A stretch of 64,000 bases of DNA, from contig NZ_CP077079.1 of assembly GCF_019139815.1 (NCBI RefSeq), positions 5,215,001 to 5,279,000 of the forward strand. Direction: 5' to 3'. Position 1 is the stretch's first letter. Each line of letters starts with the position of its first letter. Below the pieces are notes generated by a model that did not search any database, was not told the DNA's origin, and saw nothing but the letters and a program-made list of their open reading frames with translations. The position numbers and the translations under genes were made by a program. This stretch comes from Pseudomonas asgharzadehiana (lineage in GTDB: Bacteria; Pseudomonadota; Gammaproteobacteria; Pseudomonadales; Pseudomonadaceae). This document shows positions 17,713 through 27,032 of this stretch, piece by piece.

Positions 17713-19731
17713 TTAAGCCTGTTCCAACGAGGTTTCAACACGGTTGGCCGGGATTTCCTTCTCGGCTACCAGGCGAGCGTGCTGCTCGGCTTCGATGCGC
17801 TCGATTGTCTCGACCGGCACCATGTAGCCTTGATCATCACGTGCTGCGTGGACAATGAAGTAGCCGATGGTGCCCACCAGGCTCACGATTGCCAGCCACC
17901 AGATGTGCCAGATCATCGCGAAACCGAACACGGTCAACAGCGCACCCATCACCACGCCAGTGGCGGTGTTGCTTGGCATGTGGATCGGTTCGTAGTGCTT
18001 GGGTTGCTGGTACGCAGTACCGTCTTCCTTGGCTTCGGTGAACGCATCGATGGTGTTCGCAGTCGGGATCACGGCGAAGTTGTAGAACGGCGGTGGCGAC
18101 GAGGTCGACCATTCCAGGGTGTGGCCATTCCACGGGTCGCCGGATTCGCACATGTTCTGCTTGCGATCACGCACGCTGACATACAGCTGGATCAGCTGGC
18201 AGGCGATGCCCACAGCGATCATCACCGCACCGAACATGGCGACGTACAGGTACGGCACCCACTCAGGGTTGGTGGTGGCGTTCAGACGACGGGTCATGCC
18301 CATGAAGCCCAGTGCATAGAGCGGCATGAACGCGACGAAGAAGCCCGAGATCCAGAACCAGAACGCAGCCTTGCCCCAACCTTCGTGCAGCTTGAAGCCG
18401 AACGCTTTCGGGAAGTAGAAGCTGAAGCCGGCGATGTAACCGAATACCGCACCACCGATGATCACGTTGTGGAAGTGCGCGATCACGAACAGGCTGTTGT
18501 GCAGCACGAAGTCAGCGCCCGGAATGGCCAGCAGTACGCCGGTCATGCCGCCGATGGCGAAGGTCACCATGAAGCCCAGGGTCCACAGAACCTGGCTGGT
18601 CATGCGCAGACGACCGTGATAGATGGTGAACAGCCAGTTGAATAGCTTCACCCCCGTCGGGATGGAAATCAGCATCGTCGCCAGGCCGAAGAAGGCGTTG
18701 ACGCTGGCCCCCGAACCCATGGTGAAGAAGTGGTGCAGCCAGACCATGAAGCCCAGTACGGAGATCGCGCCCGAGGCGTAGACCATCGAGTGGTGACCGA
18801 ACAGGCGCTTGCCGGTAAAGGTCGAGATCACTTCGGAGAAGATACCGAACGCCGGCAGGATCAGGATGTACACCTCAGGGTGGCCCCATGCCCAGAACAG
18901 GTTCACGTACATCATCGGATTGCCACCAAGTTCATTGGTGAAAATGTGGAAATCCAGGTAACGGTCAAGCGACAGCAGCGCCATGGTAGCGGCCAGGATC
19001 GGGAACGAAGCCACGATCAGCACGTTTGCCCAGGTGCAGGTCCAGGTGAAGATCGGCATGTCCATCAGTTTCATGCCAGGGGCGCGCATCTTCAGCACGG
19101 TGGCCAGGAAGTTGACCCCCGTCAGCGTCGTCCCGAGCCCTGATAACTGTAGCGCCCAGATGTAGTAGTCCACACCCACGCCAGGGCTGTACTGAATGCC
19201 CGACAACGGCGGATACGCAACCCAACCGGTCTTGGCGAATTCGCCGACGCCCAGGGACACGTTGATCAGCACAACACCGGAAACCAGCAGCCAGAAGCTC
19301 AGGGAGTTCAGGAACGGGTAGGCAACGTCACGCGCACCGATCTGCAGCGGCACCGCAAGGTTCATCAGGCCGGTGAAGAAAGGCATCGCCATGAAGATGA
19401 TCATGATCACACCGTGAGCGGTGAAGATCTGGTCATAGTGTTCAGGCGGCAGGTAGCCAGGCGAACCCTCGGTGGCCATGGCCAACTGGGTACGCATCAT
19501 GATGGCGTCGGCAAAGCCGCGCAGCAGCATGACCATGGCAACGATGATGTACATCACGCCAATTTTCTTGTGGTCGACCGAAGTCAGCCACTCGGTCCAC
19601 AGGTAGGTCCACTTCTTGAAGTAAGTGATACCTGCAAACAGTGCCAGACCACCCAGCGCGATCATGGCGATGGTAATCATCACAATCGGCTCGTGGAACG
19701 GGACCGCATCCCAACTTAATTTACCAAACAT
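17713..19731 (-). CDS. cyoB: Cytochrome bo3 ubiquinol oxidase subunit I
   Basis: A 672-residue catalytic subunit that reduces O2 to water with quinol electrons and pumps protons. The binuclear-centre segment [11 protein letters not shown] contains the His-Tyr cross-link pair, and HHFFTMG supplies CuB histidines; [14 protein letters not shown] near the C-terminal half carries the haem ligands. About 15 membrane helices are seen, and the length matches E. coli CyoB. It is three bases downstream of cyoA and three upstream of cyoC. Confidence 0.97.
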   Translation of the reverse strand: MFGKLSWDAVPFHEPIVMITIAMIALGGLALFAGITYFKKWTYLWTEWLTSVDHKKIGVMYIIVAMVMLLRGFADAIMMRTQLAMATEGSPGYLPPEHYDQIFTAHGVIMIIFMAMPFFTGLMNLAVPLQIGARDVAYPFLNSLSFWLLVSGVVLINVSLGVGEFAKTGWVAYPPLSGIQYSPGVGVDYYIWALQLSGLGTTLTGVNFLATVLKMRAPGMKLMDMPIFTWTCTWANVLIVASFPILAATMALLSLDRYLDFHIFTNELGGNPMMYVNLFWAWGHPEVYILILPAFGIFSEVISTFTGKRLFGHHSMVYASGAISVLGFMVWLHHFFTMGSGASVNAFFGLATMLISIPTGVKLFNWLFTIYHGRLRMTSQVLWTLGFMVTFAIGGMTGVLLAIPGADFVLHNSLFVIAHFHNVIIGGAVFGYIAGFSFYFPKAFGFKLHEGWGKAAFWFWISGFFVAFMPLYALGFMGMTRRLNATTNPEWVPYLYVAMFGAVMIAVGIACQLIQLYVSVRDRKQNMCESGDPWNGHTLEWSTSSPPPFYNFAVIPTANTIDAFTEAKEDGTAYQQPKHYEPIHMPSNTATGVVMGALLTVFGFAMIWHIWWLAIVSLVGTIGYFIVHAARDDQGYMVPVETIERIEAEQHARLVAEKEIPANRVETSLEQA

Positions 19732-19734
19732 CGT

Positions 19735-20676
19735 TTACTCCTCTGCCCCAGCAGTTGAATGCGCGCCCGTGTCAGAACCTTCAACCGCGGCCACTTCTTT
19801 CTTCTCGTGCTTGACCGGTTTGCCTGGTTTCATGCCTTCGTACTTGTCGACGATTTTCTGAAACAGGTTCGGCTCGTACGCGGAGTACAGGGCGACTGGG
19901 TTGTTCTGGCTTGGTTTGGTCAGGGCGTCGTATTCAGCTTGATCAAGCTGTTTAGGTGCGGCCTTGACTTCGGCTACCCAGGCGTTGAAGTCTTCCTGGC
20001 TCGTCGAGATCGCTTTGAATTTCATGCCGGTGAAGCCAGCGCCGCTGTAGTTGGCGGAGATGCCTTCCATTTCAGCTTTCTGGTTGGCGATCAGGTGCAG
20101 CTTGGTCTGCATGCCTGCCATCGCGTAGATCTGACCGCCCAGGGCAGGGATGAAGAACGAGTTCATCACAGCGTCGGAGGTGATCTTGAAGTTCAGCGGA
20201 GTGTGCTCCGGGAAGCGGATCTGGTTAACCGTGGCGATACCCAGGTCCGGGTAGATGAACAGCCACTTCCAGTCCAGCGCGACCACTTCGATGTTGATCG
20301 GCTTGACGTCGGATTCCAGCGGACGGTACGGGTCCAGTGCGTGGGTCGACTTGTAGGTCACATAACCCAGGGCAATGATGATGAGGATCGGAACCAGCCA
20401 CACCGCGATTTCAATCTTGGTGGAGTGCGACCACTTCGGCGCGTAGGTGGCGCTGGTGTTGGACGCGCGGTATTTCCAGGCGAAGGCGAAGGTCATGATG
20501 ATCACAGGGACCACGACCAGCAGCATCAGCAGGGTGGCGGTGATGATCAGGTTTCGTTCATCCAGGCCGACCTGTCCTTTTGGGTCGAGCAAGGTCCACT
20601 TGCAGCCTCCCAGCATTAAGAACATGCCAAGCAGCGGCAAAAAGCCTAGTAATCGGGGGTACCTGTTTTTACTCAT
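19735..20676 (-). CDS. cyoA: Cytochrome bo3 ubiquinol oxidase subunit II (lipoprotein)
   Basis: A 313-residue subunit II with a lipoprotein signal ending MLGGC (acylated Cys25), two membrane helices (about 45-70 and 90-110) and a periplasmic cupredoxin domain. As expected for a quinol oxidase, the CuA ligand set is missing. The acidic, Lys/Glu-rich C-terminal tail is extended. I chose ATG 20676 over an upstream GTG-type start because AGAGG precedes it and the signal peptide then begins correctly. It is the first gene of the operon. Confidence 0.96.
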   Translation of the reverse strand: MSKNRYPRLLGFLPLLGMFLMLGGCKWTLLDPKGQVGLDERNLIITATLLMLLVVVPVIIMTFAFAWKYRASNTSATYAPKWSHSTKIEIAVWLVPILIIIALGYVTYKSTHALDPYRPLESDVKPINIEVVALDWKWLFIYPDLGIATVNQIRFPEHTPLNFKITSDAVMNSFFIPALGGQIYAMAGMQTKLHLIANQKAEMEGISANYSGAGFTGMKFKAISTSQEDFNAWVAEVKAAPKQLDQAEYDALTKPSQNNPVALYSAYEPNLFQKIVDKYEGMKPGKPVKHEKKEVAAVEGSDTGAHSTAGAEE

Positions 20677-21417
20677 CTCACGACCTCTAAAGCAGCTTGC
20701 GCAATGCAGTTGGGTTTTGATCGCCAACACTTCACCCTGCCAAGGGTTGGCATTTCTCTTCGATTGAATAAGAGCCTGCCCGTCACGTCACACATGTACG
20801 TTGCACGGACCTGCGGTGAGTTCTTATTCGATTTCGTGGTTAAAGGCCTTGTTACAGACCAATTCCCTTTGGTGCGGATAGTTGAAAGGCTGCCGGAACC
20901 TGGGGTCGCACAGAGCCATCCATCTGCCCCCTCGACCGCTCCAATGCTCAAATATTGAACAGCACCGGACATTCAGTGCGGGCGATTGTAGTTAGCTGGC
21001 GATGTATAAACCATGTCTTATAAAGAAATAATTTTTATCGAAAGCAGCAATAATCCTTCACCAATATCGCAAAGGTTCGCGATCTTATCGCGTTCGATTC
21101 TCAACAAAAACCACAAAAATTGCCGTGTTATAGGGCAAACCGCCACACCCCATACGCCTTGTAAGGGCAGGTAAAACCTATGCAAGCCCCCAGAAAACAA
21201 GGCATTCGGACATCACGCAAACACGCGTGCGGCGTGAGGTTGGCGGCATTGTCCAAGCTGCAAACTGACAGCACACCCCGGCTGTTTTTTGCAAATTTAA
21301 AGTGCGGTTCGGCGGCGTGGAAACGTCCTGCGCCCGCTTCCGTGTGACAACATGTCGCACACTGCGCGCACCCAAAATTGTCCGGCGTCACGCTCTGTTC
21401 ACAAAACCCGCACATGC
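20677..21417. promoter_or_regulatory. Long cyo upstream region without a convincing gene
   Basis: About 740 bases between the cyoA start and the dsbB terminator. Short frames here lack normal codon bias or ribosome sites. The part around 21000-21130 is AT-rich, includes AACAAAAACCACAAAAA at about 21101-21117, and probably holds the minus-strand cyo promoter and a long leader. I could not pick an unambiguous ANR box or sigma-70 pair. Confidence 0.5.
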
Positions 21418-21459
21418 AAAAACGCCCCGGCCTTCTTTGTAGAGGGACCGGGGCGTTTG
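21418..21459 (-). terminator. Terminator downstream of dsbB
   Basis: AACGCCCCGG pairs with CCGGGGCGTT across a 20-base loop; on the minus strand a run of five T follows. It lies ten bases past the dsbB stop codon and insulates dsbB from the cyo promoter region. Confidence 0.88.
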
Positions 21460-21469
21460 AGCGAATGGG

Positions 21470-21976
21470 TCAGGCCTTGCGCTGGCGATTGCGATAGATG
21501 CCCAGCGGCACCAGGACCACCGTGAGCACGAACGCCACCAGCGCCCATTGCGCCAGCGACAAGCCCAGCACCGGCGGATACGGTGTGCTGCAAAAACCAT
21601 CGACCTGGAAGCCCAGCGGGAAGACCTTGGCCAGCGGCAGGTCATCGACAATCGGTTGCAGCACATCAACGCCGCAGCTCACCTGTGGGAAAAACTGGGT
21701 GTACACATGATGCCCGGCCGCCGCCACGCCCCCGAGGGCGCTGAGCACCACCAGCCCTTCGAAAAAGGTCAGCGCACTCTTGGTGCGCATGGCTGCGCCA
21801 ATGAACGCGAAAAGCGCGATCAACAACAAGGCATAACGCTGCAGGATACACAGCGGGCATGGCGCCTCGCCCAGCACCACCTGCATGTACAACGCCCCGC
21901 CGATCAGCGCCAGGCAGATAATGCCCAGCAACACCAGAAAGCGCCGCTCCCTGCCTAAACGCAATTCGTCACTCAT
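21470..21976 (-). CDS. dsbB: Disulfide bond formation protein B
   Basis: A 168-residue four-helix inner-membrane protein that reoxidises DsbA with ubiquinone. The quinone-proximal pair is Cys40-Pro-Leu-Cys43 and the second periplasmic pair is Cys101/Cys129. ATG 21976 is chosen because AAGGA precedes it by eight bases and it gives the normal DsbB length. It is transcribed alone, with its own terminator. Confidence 0.95.
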   Translation of the reverse strand: MSDELRLGRERRFLVLLGIICLALIGGALYMQVVLGEAPCPLCILQRYALLLIALFAFIGAAMRTKSALTFFEGLVVLSALGGVAAAGHHVYTQFFPQVSCGVDVLQPIVDDLPLAKVFPLGFQVDGFCSTPYPPVLGLSLAQWALVAFVLTVVLVPLGIYRNRQRKA

Positions 21977-22083
21977 CCCCGTATTCCTTAGTTTGGTTGT
22001 GCCTATGGGCGCAAGTTTACACACAGGGAGTGGTTAAAACAGAAGGGGGTTAACAGCGGATTAATTTGGAGGAATAGAGAAGC

Positions 22084-22118
22084 AAATGTGGGAGGGGGCA
22101 AGCCCCCTCCCACACTTT
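22084..22118. repeat. REP palindrome (GTGGGAGGGGGC type)
   Basis: A near-perfect inverted repeat AATGTGGGAGGGGGC with its complement around a three-base loop, lying between hmp (minus, ends 22141) and dsbB. It may terminate hmp transcription. Confidence 0.85.
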
Positions 22119-22140
22119 GAACAGTGTTGTTTCGAAAAAT

Positions 22141-23322
22141 CTATTCCAGGGCAGCCGCCGGGCCAAAGAACTCGTAGCGGCTCTGTTTCTCCGGCACGCC
22201 CAACGCCTTGAGGTGGCGCTTGATCGCCGCCATGAAGCCTTTAGGCCCCAGGAAGTAGGCGTCCACATCCCGCTGCTCGGGCAGCCACTCGGCCAGTTGC
22301 TCCTGGCTCAGCAGCCCGACCTTATCCGCCGCCGCGCTCACCCCGTCATCCTCGGCATAGCAATAGAAGCGCTTGAGCTGTGGATGCTTGGCCGCCAGTG
22401 CATCCACCCACTCGCGGAACGCATGCACCCCGCCATTACGCGCGCAGTGGATAAAGTGCACCGGGCGCTGGGTGGCCAGGGCCGCTTCGAGCATCGGCAA
22501 GGTTGGGGTGATGCCGACGCCGCCGCTGATCAGTACCAGTGGCCTGTCGCTGTCTGCCAGGGTGAACTCGCCCGCTGGCGGGAACAGCTCGATCGTCGCG
22601 CCGACCTGCAACTGATCGTGCAGGTAATTGGACACCCGCCCACCCACTTCGCGCTTGACGCTGATGCGGTACTGGCCGGCATCGCTCAAGGCCGACAGGG
22701 AATAGTTGCGGCGCACTTCTTCGCCGTCGAGCACCAGCTTCATGCCGATGTATTGGCCGGGCGCGGCCTTGAGGATCGGGCCGTTGTCCACCGGGGCGAA
22801 ATAAAAGGAGGTGATCTCGCCACTCTCTTGCACGCGCTGGACCACGGTAAACGATCGCGCACCGCGCCAGCCACCCACCGCATGGGCTTTCTCGTCATAG
22901 ATCGCCGCCTCGGCGCCAATCAAAATATCCGCCAGTTGCCCATAGGCGGCGCCCCAGGCATTCATCACCTCGGGGGTGGCAATCTCGCTGCCCAGCACCT
23001 CGGATATCGCACGCAGCAAGCACGCCCCCACGATCGGGTAATGCTCGGGCAATATCTGCAACGCCACGTGCTTGTTGATGATCTTCGCCACCAGGTCGCC
23101 GAGTTGGTCAAGCTGGTCGATATGCCGCGCATACATCAACACGCCGTTGGCCAGGGCGCGAGGCTGGTCGCCGCTGGCTTGGTGAGCCTGGTTGAACAGC
23201 GGACGCACCTCAGGGTATTCGGCGAGCATCATGCGGTAAAAATGGGTAATCAGCGCCTCACCGCCGCTTTCCAGCAGAGGCACGGTGGATTTGACGATGG
23301 CACGGTCTTGGGCACTAAGCAT
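22141..23322 (-). CDS. hmp: Flavohemoglobin, nitric oxide dioxygenase
   Basis: A 393-residue protein with a globin domain (1-140; distal Tyr29, proximal haem ligand His85, Gln53), an FAD-binding domain (about 150-255, RRNYSLSA) and an NAD-binding domain (GGVGITPTLPML onward). It converts NO and O2 to nitrate using NADH. It is divergent from norR, with NorR-type sites in the shared 147-base region, so induction by NO is expected. Length and all key residues match E. coli Hmp. Confidence 0.97.
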   Translation of the reverse strand: MLSAQDRAIVKSTVPLLESGGEALITHFYRMMLAEYPEVRPLFNQAHQASGDQPRALANGVLMYARHIDQLDQLGDLVAKIINKHVALQILPEHYPIVGACLLRAISEVLGSEIATPEVMNAWGAAYGQLADILIGAEAAIYDEKAHAVGGWRGARSFTVVQRVQESGEITSFYFAPVDNGPILKAAPGQYIGMKLVLDGEEVRRNYSLSALSDAGQYRISVKREVGGRVSNYLHDQLQVGATIELFPPAGEFTLADSDRPLVLISGGVGITPTLPMLEAALATQRPVHFIHCARNGGVHAFREWVDALAAKHPQLKRFYCYAEDDGVSAAADKVGLLSQEQLAEWLPEQRDVDAYFLGPKGFMAAIKRHLKALGVPEKQSRYEFFGPAAALE

Positions 23323-23418
23323 GGGAGCCTCCTGGGCTTCTTTACTGACTGCCTTTACCTAGTCAGCATTCATGCCAACTAATAAACCGTTATTTTTCAA
23401 TAGCTTAAATTATATGTA

Positions 23419-23429
23419 GTCAGTATGAC
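23419..23429. promoter_or_regulatory. NorR-type binding site 1
   Basis: GTCAGTATGAC is a perfect palindrome (flanked to AGTCA-GTA-TGACT) and fits the GT-N7-AC NorR consensus. It lies in the hmp/norR divergent region, about 97 bases upstream of the hmp start codon. Confidence 0.75.
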
Positions 23430-23444
23430 TTCCTACACTTTATA

Positions 23445-23455
23445 GTCATAAGGAC
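23445..23455. promoter_or_regulatory. NorR-type binding site 2
   Basis: GTCATAAGGAC fits GT-N7-AC, and the wider TAGTC-N5-GACTA is a perfect inverted repeat. It overlaps the norR leader just before its ribosome site, so it may also mediate autoregulation. Confidence 0.65.
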
Positions 23456-23469
23456 TACAAGGAGTCATT

Positions 23470-25011
23470 ATGACCGCACAGTCGCTGCTCACCACCCTGC
23501 TGCCCCTGGTCGCCGACCTGTCCCGCGACCTGCCCGAAGGCGAGCGCTACCGCCGCCTGCTGCAAGCCATGCGCGCCCTGCTGCCCTGCGATGCCGCCGC
23601 CTTGCTGCGCCTGGATGGCGAATGGCTGGTACCGTTGGCGGTGGACGGCTTGAGCGCCGACACCCTCGGCCGGCGCTTCAAGGTCAGCGAACACCCGCGC
23701 TTCGGCGTGCTGCTGAGCAGCCCCGGCCCGACACGTTTCGACAGCGACAGCGAACTGCCCGACCCTTACGACGGCCTGGTCGATGGCCTGCACGGGCACC
23801 TTGAAGTCCACGACTGCATGGGCTGCCCGTTGTTTGTCGACGACCACCCCTGGGGCCTGCTGACCCTGGACGCCCTCGACACCGAACGTTTCGAACGGGT
23901 TGAGCTCGACGCCCTGCAAGCCTTCGCCAGCCTCGCCGCCGCCACCGTCAACGTCGCCGAACGCATCGAACGCCTGGCCCTGCGTGCCGAAGACGAACAC
24001 CAGCGCGCCGAGATCTACCGTCAGGCCAGCGGCCAGCAACACAACGAGATGATCGGCCAAAGCAAGGCTCATAAACGCCTGGTCGAGGAAATCAAACTGG
24101 TGGGCGGCAGCGACCTGACCGTGCTGATCACCGGCGAAACCGGAGTGGGCAAGGAGCTCGTGGCCCAGGCCATTCACGCGGCATCAACCCGTGCGGACAA
24201 ACCGCTGATCAGCCTCAACTGCGCAGCCCTGCCGGAAACCCTGGTGGAAAGCGAGCTGTTCGGCCACGTCCGCGGCGCCTTTACCGGCGCGTTGAACGAG
24301 CGCCGGGGCAAGTTCGAACTGGCCAATGGCGGCACGTTGTTCCTGGATGAAGTGGGCGAACTGTCGCTGGCCGTGCAAGCCAAGCTGCTGCGGGTACTGC
24401 AAAGCGGCCAGTTGCAGCGCCTGGGGTCGGACAAGGAGCACCAGGTGGATGTGCGGCTGATCGCCGCCACCAACCGCGACCTCGCCGATGAAGTGCGCAA
24501 CGGCCGCTACCGCGCCGATTTCTACCACCGCCTCAGCGTGTACCCGTTGCAAGTGCCCGCGCTGCGCGAGCGCGGACGTGATGTATTGCTGCTGGCGGGT
24601 TTCTTCCTGGAGCAGAACCGCTCACGCATGGGCCTGGGCAGCCTGCGCCTGGGCAGCGACGCCCAGGCGGCACTGTTGGCCTATAACTGGCCAGGCAATG
24701 TGCGCGAACTGGAGCATCTGATCGGACGCAGCGCGTTGAAAGCCCTGGGCAACTGTCGCGAACGTCCGAAGATTCTCAGCCTGAGCGCCCAGGACCTGGA
24801 CTTGCCTGATGTCGGCGCACCGGTCGCTGACGCGCCCAGCCCAGTGGCGCCGATAACCGGCGATCTGCGCCAGGCCACCGAGCACTACCAGCGCCAGGTG
24901 ATCAACGCCTGCCTCGAACGCCACCAGCACAACTGGGCCGGCGCCGCCCGCGAACTGGGCCTGGACCGCGCCAACCTGGGCCGCATGGCCAAGCGCCTTG
25001 GCCTCAAATAA
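23470..25011 (+). CDS. norR: Nitric-oxide-responsive sigma-54 activator
   Basis: A 513-residue enhancer-binding protein: GAF domain with a non-haem iron NO sensor (about 1-170), AAA+ domain (about 190-420, Walker A GETGVGKE, sigma-54 contact loop GAFTGA) and a C-terminal Fis-type helix-turn-helix (about 470-513). It senses NO and activates the divergent hmp gene. GGAG is correctly spaced before ATG 23470. The flanking NorR-type palindromes strongly support the name. Confidence 0.96.
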   Translation: MTAQSLLTTLLPLVADLSRDLPEGERYRRLLQAMRALLPCDAAALLRLDGEWLVPLAVDGLSADTLGRRFKVSEHPRFGVLLSSPGPTRFDSDSELPDPYDGLVDGLHGHLEVHDCMGCPLFVDDHPWGLLTLDALDTERFERVELDALQAFASLAAATVNVAERIERLALRAEDEHQRAEIYRQASGQQHNEMIGQSKAHKRLVEEIKLVGGSDLTVLITGETGVGKELVAQAIHAASTRADKPLISLNCAALPETLVESELFGHVRGAFTGALNERRGKFELANGGTLFLDEVGELSLAVQAKLLRVLQSGQLQRLGSDKEHQVDVRLIAATNRDLADEVRNGRYRADFYHRLSVYPLQVPALRERGRDVLLLAGFFLEQNRSRMGLGSLRLGSDAQAALLAYNWPGNVRELEHLIGRSALKALGNCRERPKILSLSAQDLDLPDVGAPVADAPSPVAPITGDLRQATEHYQRQVINACLERHQHNWAGAARELGLDRANLGRMAKRLGLK

Positions 25012-25044
25012 CCACACAACTGGATCAAATGTATGAAATGCAGG

Positions 25045-25121
25045 AAATGTGGGAGAGGGCTTGCCCCCGATAGCGGTCTGGCTGACACACTGCCATCGGG
25101 GGCAAGTCCCCTCTCACATTA
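25045..25121. repeat. REP doublet (REPIN-like)
   Basis: Two inverted REP arms, AATGTGGGAGAGGGCTTGCC and its imperfect complement, enclose about 30 bases. It lies between the convergent norR and EamA transporter genes. Confidence 0.85.
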
Positions 25122-26021
25122 GACGGTCTTCGCCTGGAAGGCCGGGCTGGCAGACTTCGGCTTACGAAACACCAACACATTCCCCACCATCACCAGCACC
25201 AACCCCGCCAACGCCGGCGCGGTCCACTGGTAGCCCTCGACAAACGCCGACACATTCAGCGCCACCACCGGAAACAGCACCGTGCAATACGCCGCCCGCT
25301 CCGGCCCCATGCGCCCCACCAACGTGAGGTAGGCGGTAAAGCCGATCACCGACCCGGGAATCACCAGGTACCACAAGGCACCGATATAGCGTGCGCTCCA
25401 GTCCATCTCAAACGGGATCCCGCTTACCGCGCAATAGGTCGCCAGCATCGCGGCGCCATAGGCCATGCCCCAGGCATTGGTCGTCAACGGCTTGAGCCCG
25501 GCCTTCTGTTGCAGGCTCGACAACATATTGCCCGCCGAGAAGCACATCGTCCCCAGCAACGCCAAGCCGAGGCCGAGCAAGGTCTGAGGGCTGGCGGTAT
25601 GCCCCACCAGTTCCGGCCAGAACAGCAAACCCAGGCCCGCCAGGCCGAGACCGCCGCCCATCAATACATTGCGCGCCACGCGCTGGCCGAAGAACACACG
25701 GGCGTTGAGGGCGTTCCACAACGTGGCCGTGGAAAACACCACCGCCACCAGGCCGCTGGGGATCCATTGGCTGGCGGTCAGGAAGCACATGAAGTTGATG
25801 CAGAACAGGCACAGGCCCTGGGCCAGGCAGATCAGGTGCCCTCGTCGGTTCATCACCTGCAACTTGCGGCTGAGCAGCAACAACACAAACAGCACCAGCG
25901 CCGCGAGGCCGAAGCGATAGACGATGGACACCGGAATCGCCACCACGCCCAACTGCCATTTGAGCGCGATCCAGGTGGTACCCCAGATCAGCACGGTGAG
26001 TAGATACAAAGAAAGGTTCAT
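25119..26021 (-). CDS. EamA/DMT-family transporter
   Basis: A 300-residue membrane protein with ten predicted helices in two EamA repeats, the drug/metabolite transporter superfamily (RhaT/YdcZ-like). Such proteins export amino acids or metabolites; the substrate cannot be assigned. The start at 26021 is preceded by GGAG six bases upstream. A divergent AraC regulator 138 bases away probably controls it. Confidence 0.88.
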   Translation of the reverse strand: MNLSLYLLTVLIWGTTWIALKWQLGVVAIPVSIVYRFGLAALVLFVLLLLSRKLQVMNRRGHLICLAQGLCLFCINFMCFLTASQWIPSGLVAVVFSTATLWNALNARVFFGQRVARNVLMGGGLGLAGLGLLFWPELVGHTASPQTLLGLGLALLGTMCFSAGNMLSSLQQKAGLKPLTTNAWGMAYGAAMLATYCAVSGIPFEMDWSARYIGALWYLVIPGSVIGFTAYLTLVGRMGPERAAYCTVLFPVVALNVSAFVEGYQWTAPALAGLVLVMVGNVLVFRKPKSASPAFQAKTV

Positions 26022-26159
26022 AGCGGGCTCCATCGGTTGAGCCACAGTGTCGCCTTGAACCCGTACACCGTTCTTGCACAATCTTGCGCTTTTGTCGGGC
26101 GCCCGGATCACAGCGCAGGCTTCGCGGAGTAGGATGCAAAGCGTCGGAGAACACTCACC

Positions 26160-27032
26160 ATGCCAGACCTGGAATCCCTGCAAGTCTTTCAAGCCCTTAA
26201 CCGCTCGCCCAACGCACGCCTTGAAGCCTGCGCCGAGCTCGGTGACGGCTTGTCCGCAGCCTTGTGGAGCAACCACCACGACGCCCAGGATTACCAGGCG
26301 CCCAGCCATCACACTTTGTCCTGTTACATCGGCGGCGGCACCGGCACGTTTCGGCGTGACCAACCGGGCACCAAGGGTGGGCCCGACAAGTTGTGCATCC
26401 TGCCGGCCGAGCACCAGTCGGCGTGGGTAATCAACGGTGAGATCCGCCTGGCCCATGTGTATTTCAGCGCGGAGCAATTTGCCCTGGGTTGCGTCACCCT
26501 GCTCGACCGCGAACCGCGCGCGCTGGAGCTGCGCGAAAGCACCTTCCTGGAAGACGCCCGCCAGGCCCGGCGCTTCCACCAGCTCATCGCCCTCAACTGG
26601 GCCGAGCCCGCCGAACGCTTGCTGACCAGCAGCCTGGCCCATGAAATGCTCAGCCACACCTTGCTCAGCCAAGTCGGCAGCCGCGAAGGCCTGCGCCTCA
26701 AAGGTGGCTTGGCGGCATACCAGCGACGGCTATTGGTGGACTACATCGAGCAACACCTGGAAGAGCCGCTCAGCCTCGGGCAACTGGCCGGGCTGTGTGC
26801 GCTGTCGCACTACCACTTCGCGCGGATGTTCCGCCAAAGCTTCGGCCTGCCGCCCCACCAGTACCTGCTGGCGCGCCGGCTCAGCCGCGCGCAACACCTG
26901 CTGCGCAGCGGCGCCCTGGCCCTGGGTGAAATTGCCTTGCTGTGCGGGTTTTCCAGCGCCAGCCACTTCACCCATCGCTTCCGCCAGGCCATGGGCGCGG
27001 CGCCTGGCGATTACCGCCAGGCCTTCATTTAA
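26160..27032 (+). CDS. AraC-family transcriptional regulator
   Basis: A 290-residue protein with an N-terminal effector region (about 1-180) and a C-terminal double helix-turn-helix (about 188-288, including the [23 protein letters not shown]... signature of AraC/XylS). It is divergent from the EamA transporter gene, the classic arrangement for a regulator and its exporter. Its last four bases overlap, tail to tail, the end of the LuxR-type gene on the other strand. Confidence 0.9.
   Translation: MPDLESLQVFQALNRSPNARLEACAELGDGLSAALWSNHHDAQDYQAPSHHTLSCYIGGGTGTFRRDQPGTKGGPDKLCILPAEHQSAWVINGEIRLAHVYFSAEQFALGCVTLLDREPRALELRESTFLEDARQARRFHQLIALNWAEPAERLLTSSLAHEMLSHTLLSQVGSREGLRLKGGLAAYQRRLLVDYIEQHLEEPLSLGQLAGLCALSHYHFARMFRQSFGLPPHQYLLARRLSRAQHLLRSGALALGEIALLCGFSSASHFTHRFRQAMGAAPGDYRQAFI

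Noticed and set aside
20704..20958. 84-codon plus-strand ORF upstream of cyoA
   Set aside because: No ribosome site, no family resemblance and overlap with the expected cyo leader.
23323..23400. Sigma-54 promoter for hmp
   Set aside because: TTGGCATGAATGC resembles the -24 element but the GG-GC spacing is seven, not ten, bases.
27029..27032. Gene fusion or frameshift at the AraC/LuxR junction
   Set aside because: Both frames are intact; it is only a four-base tail-to-tail overlap of opposite-strand stops.
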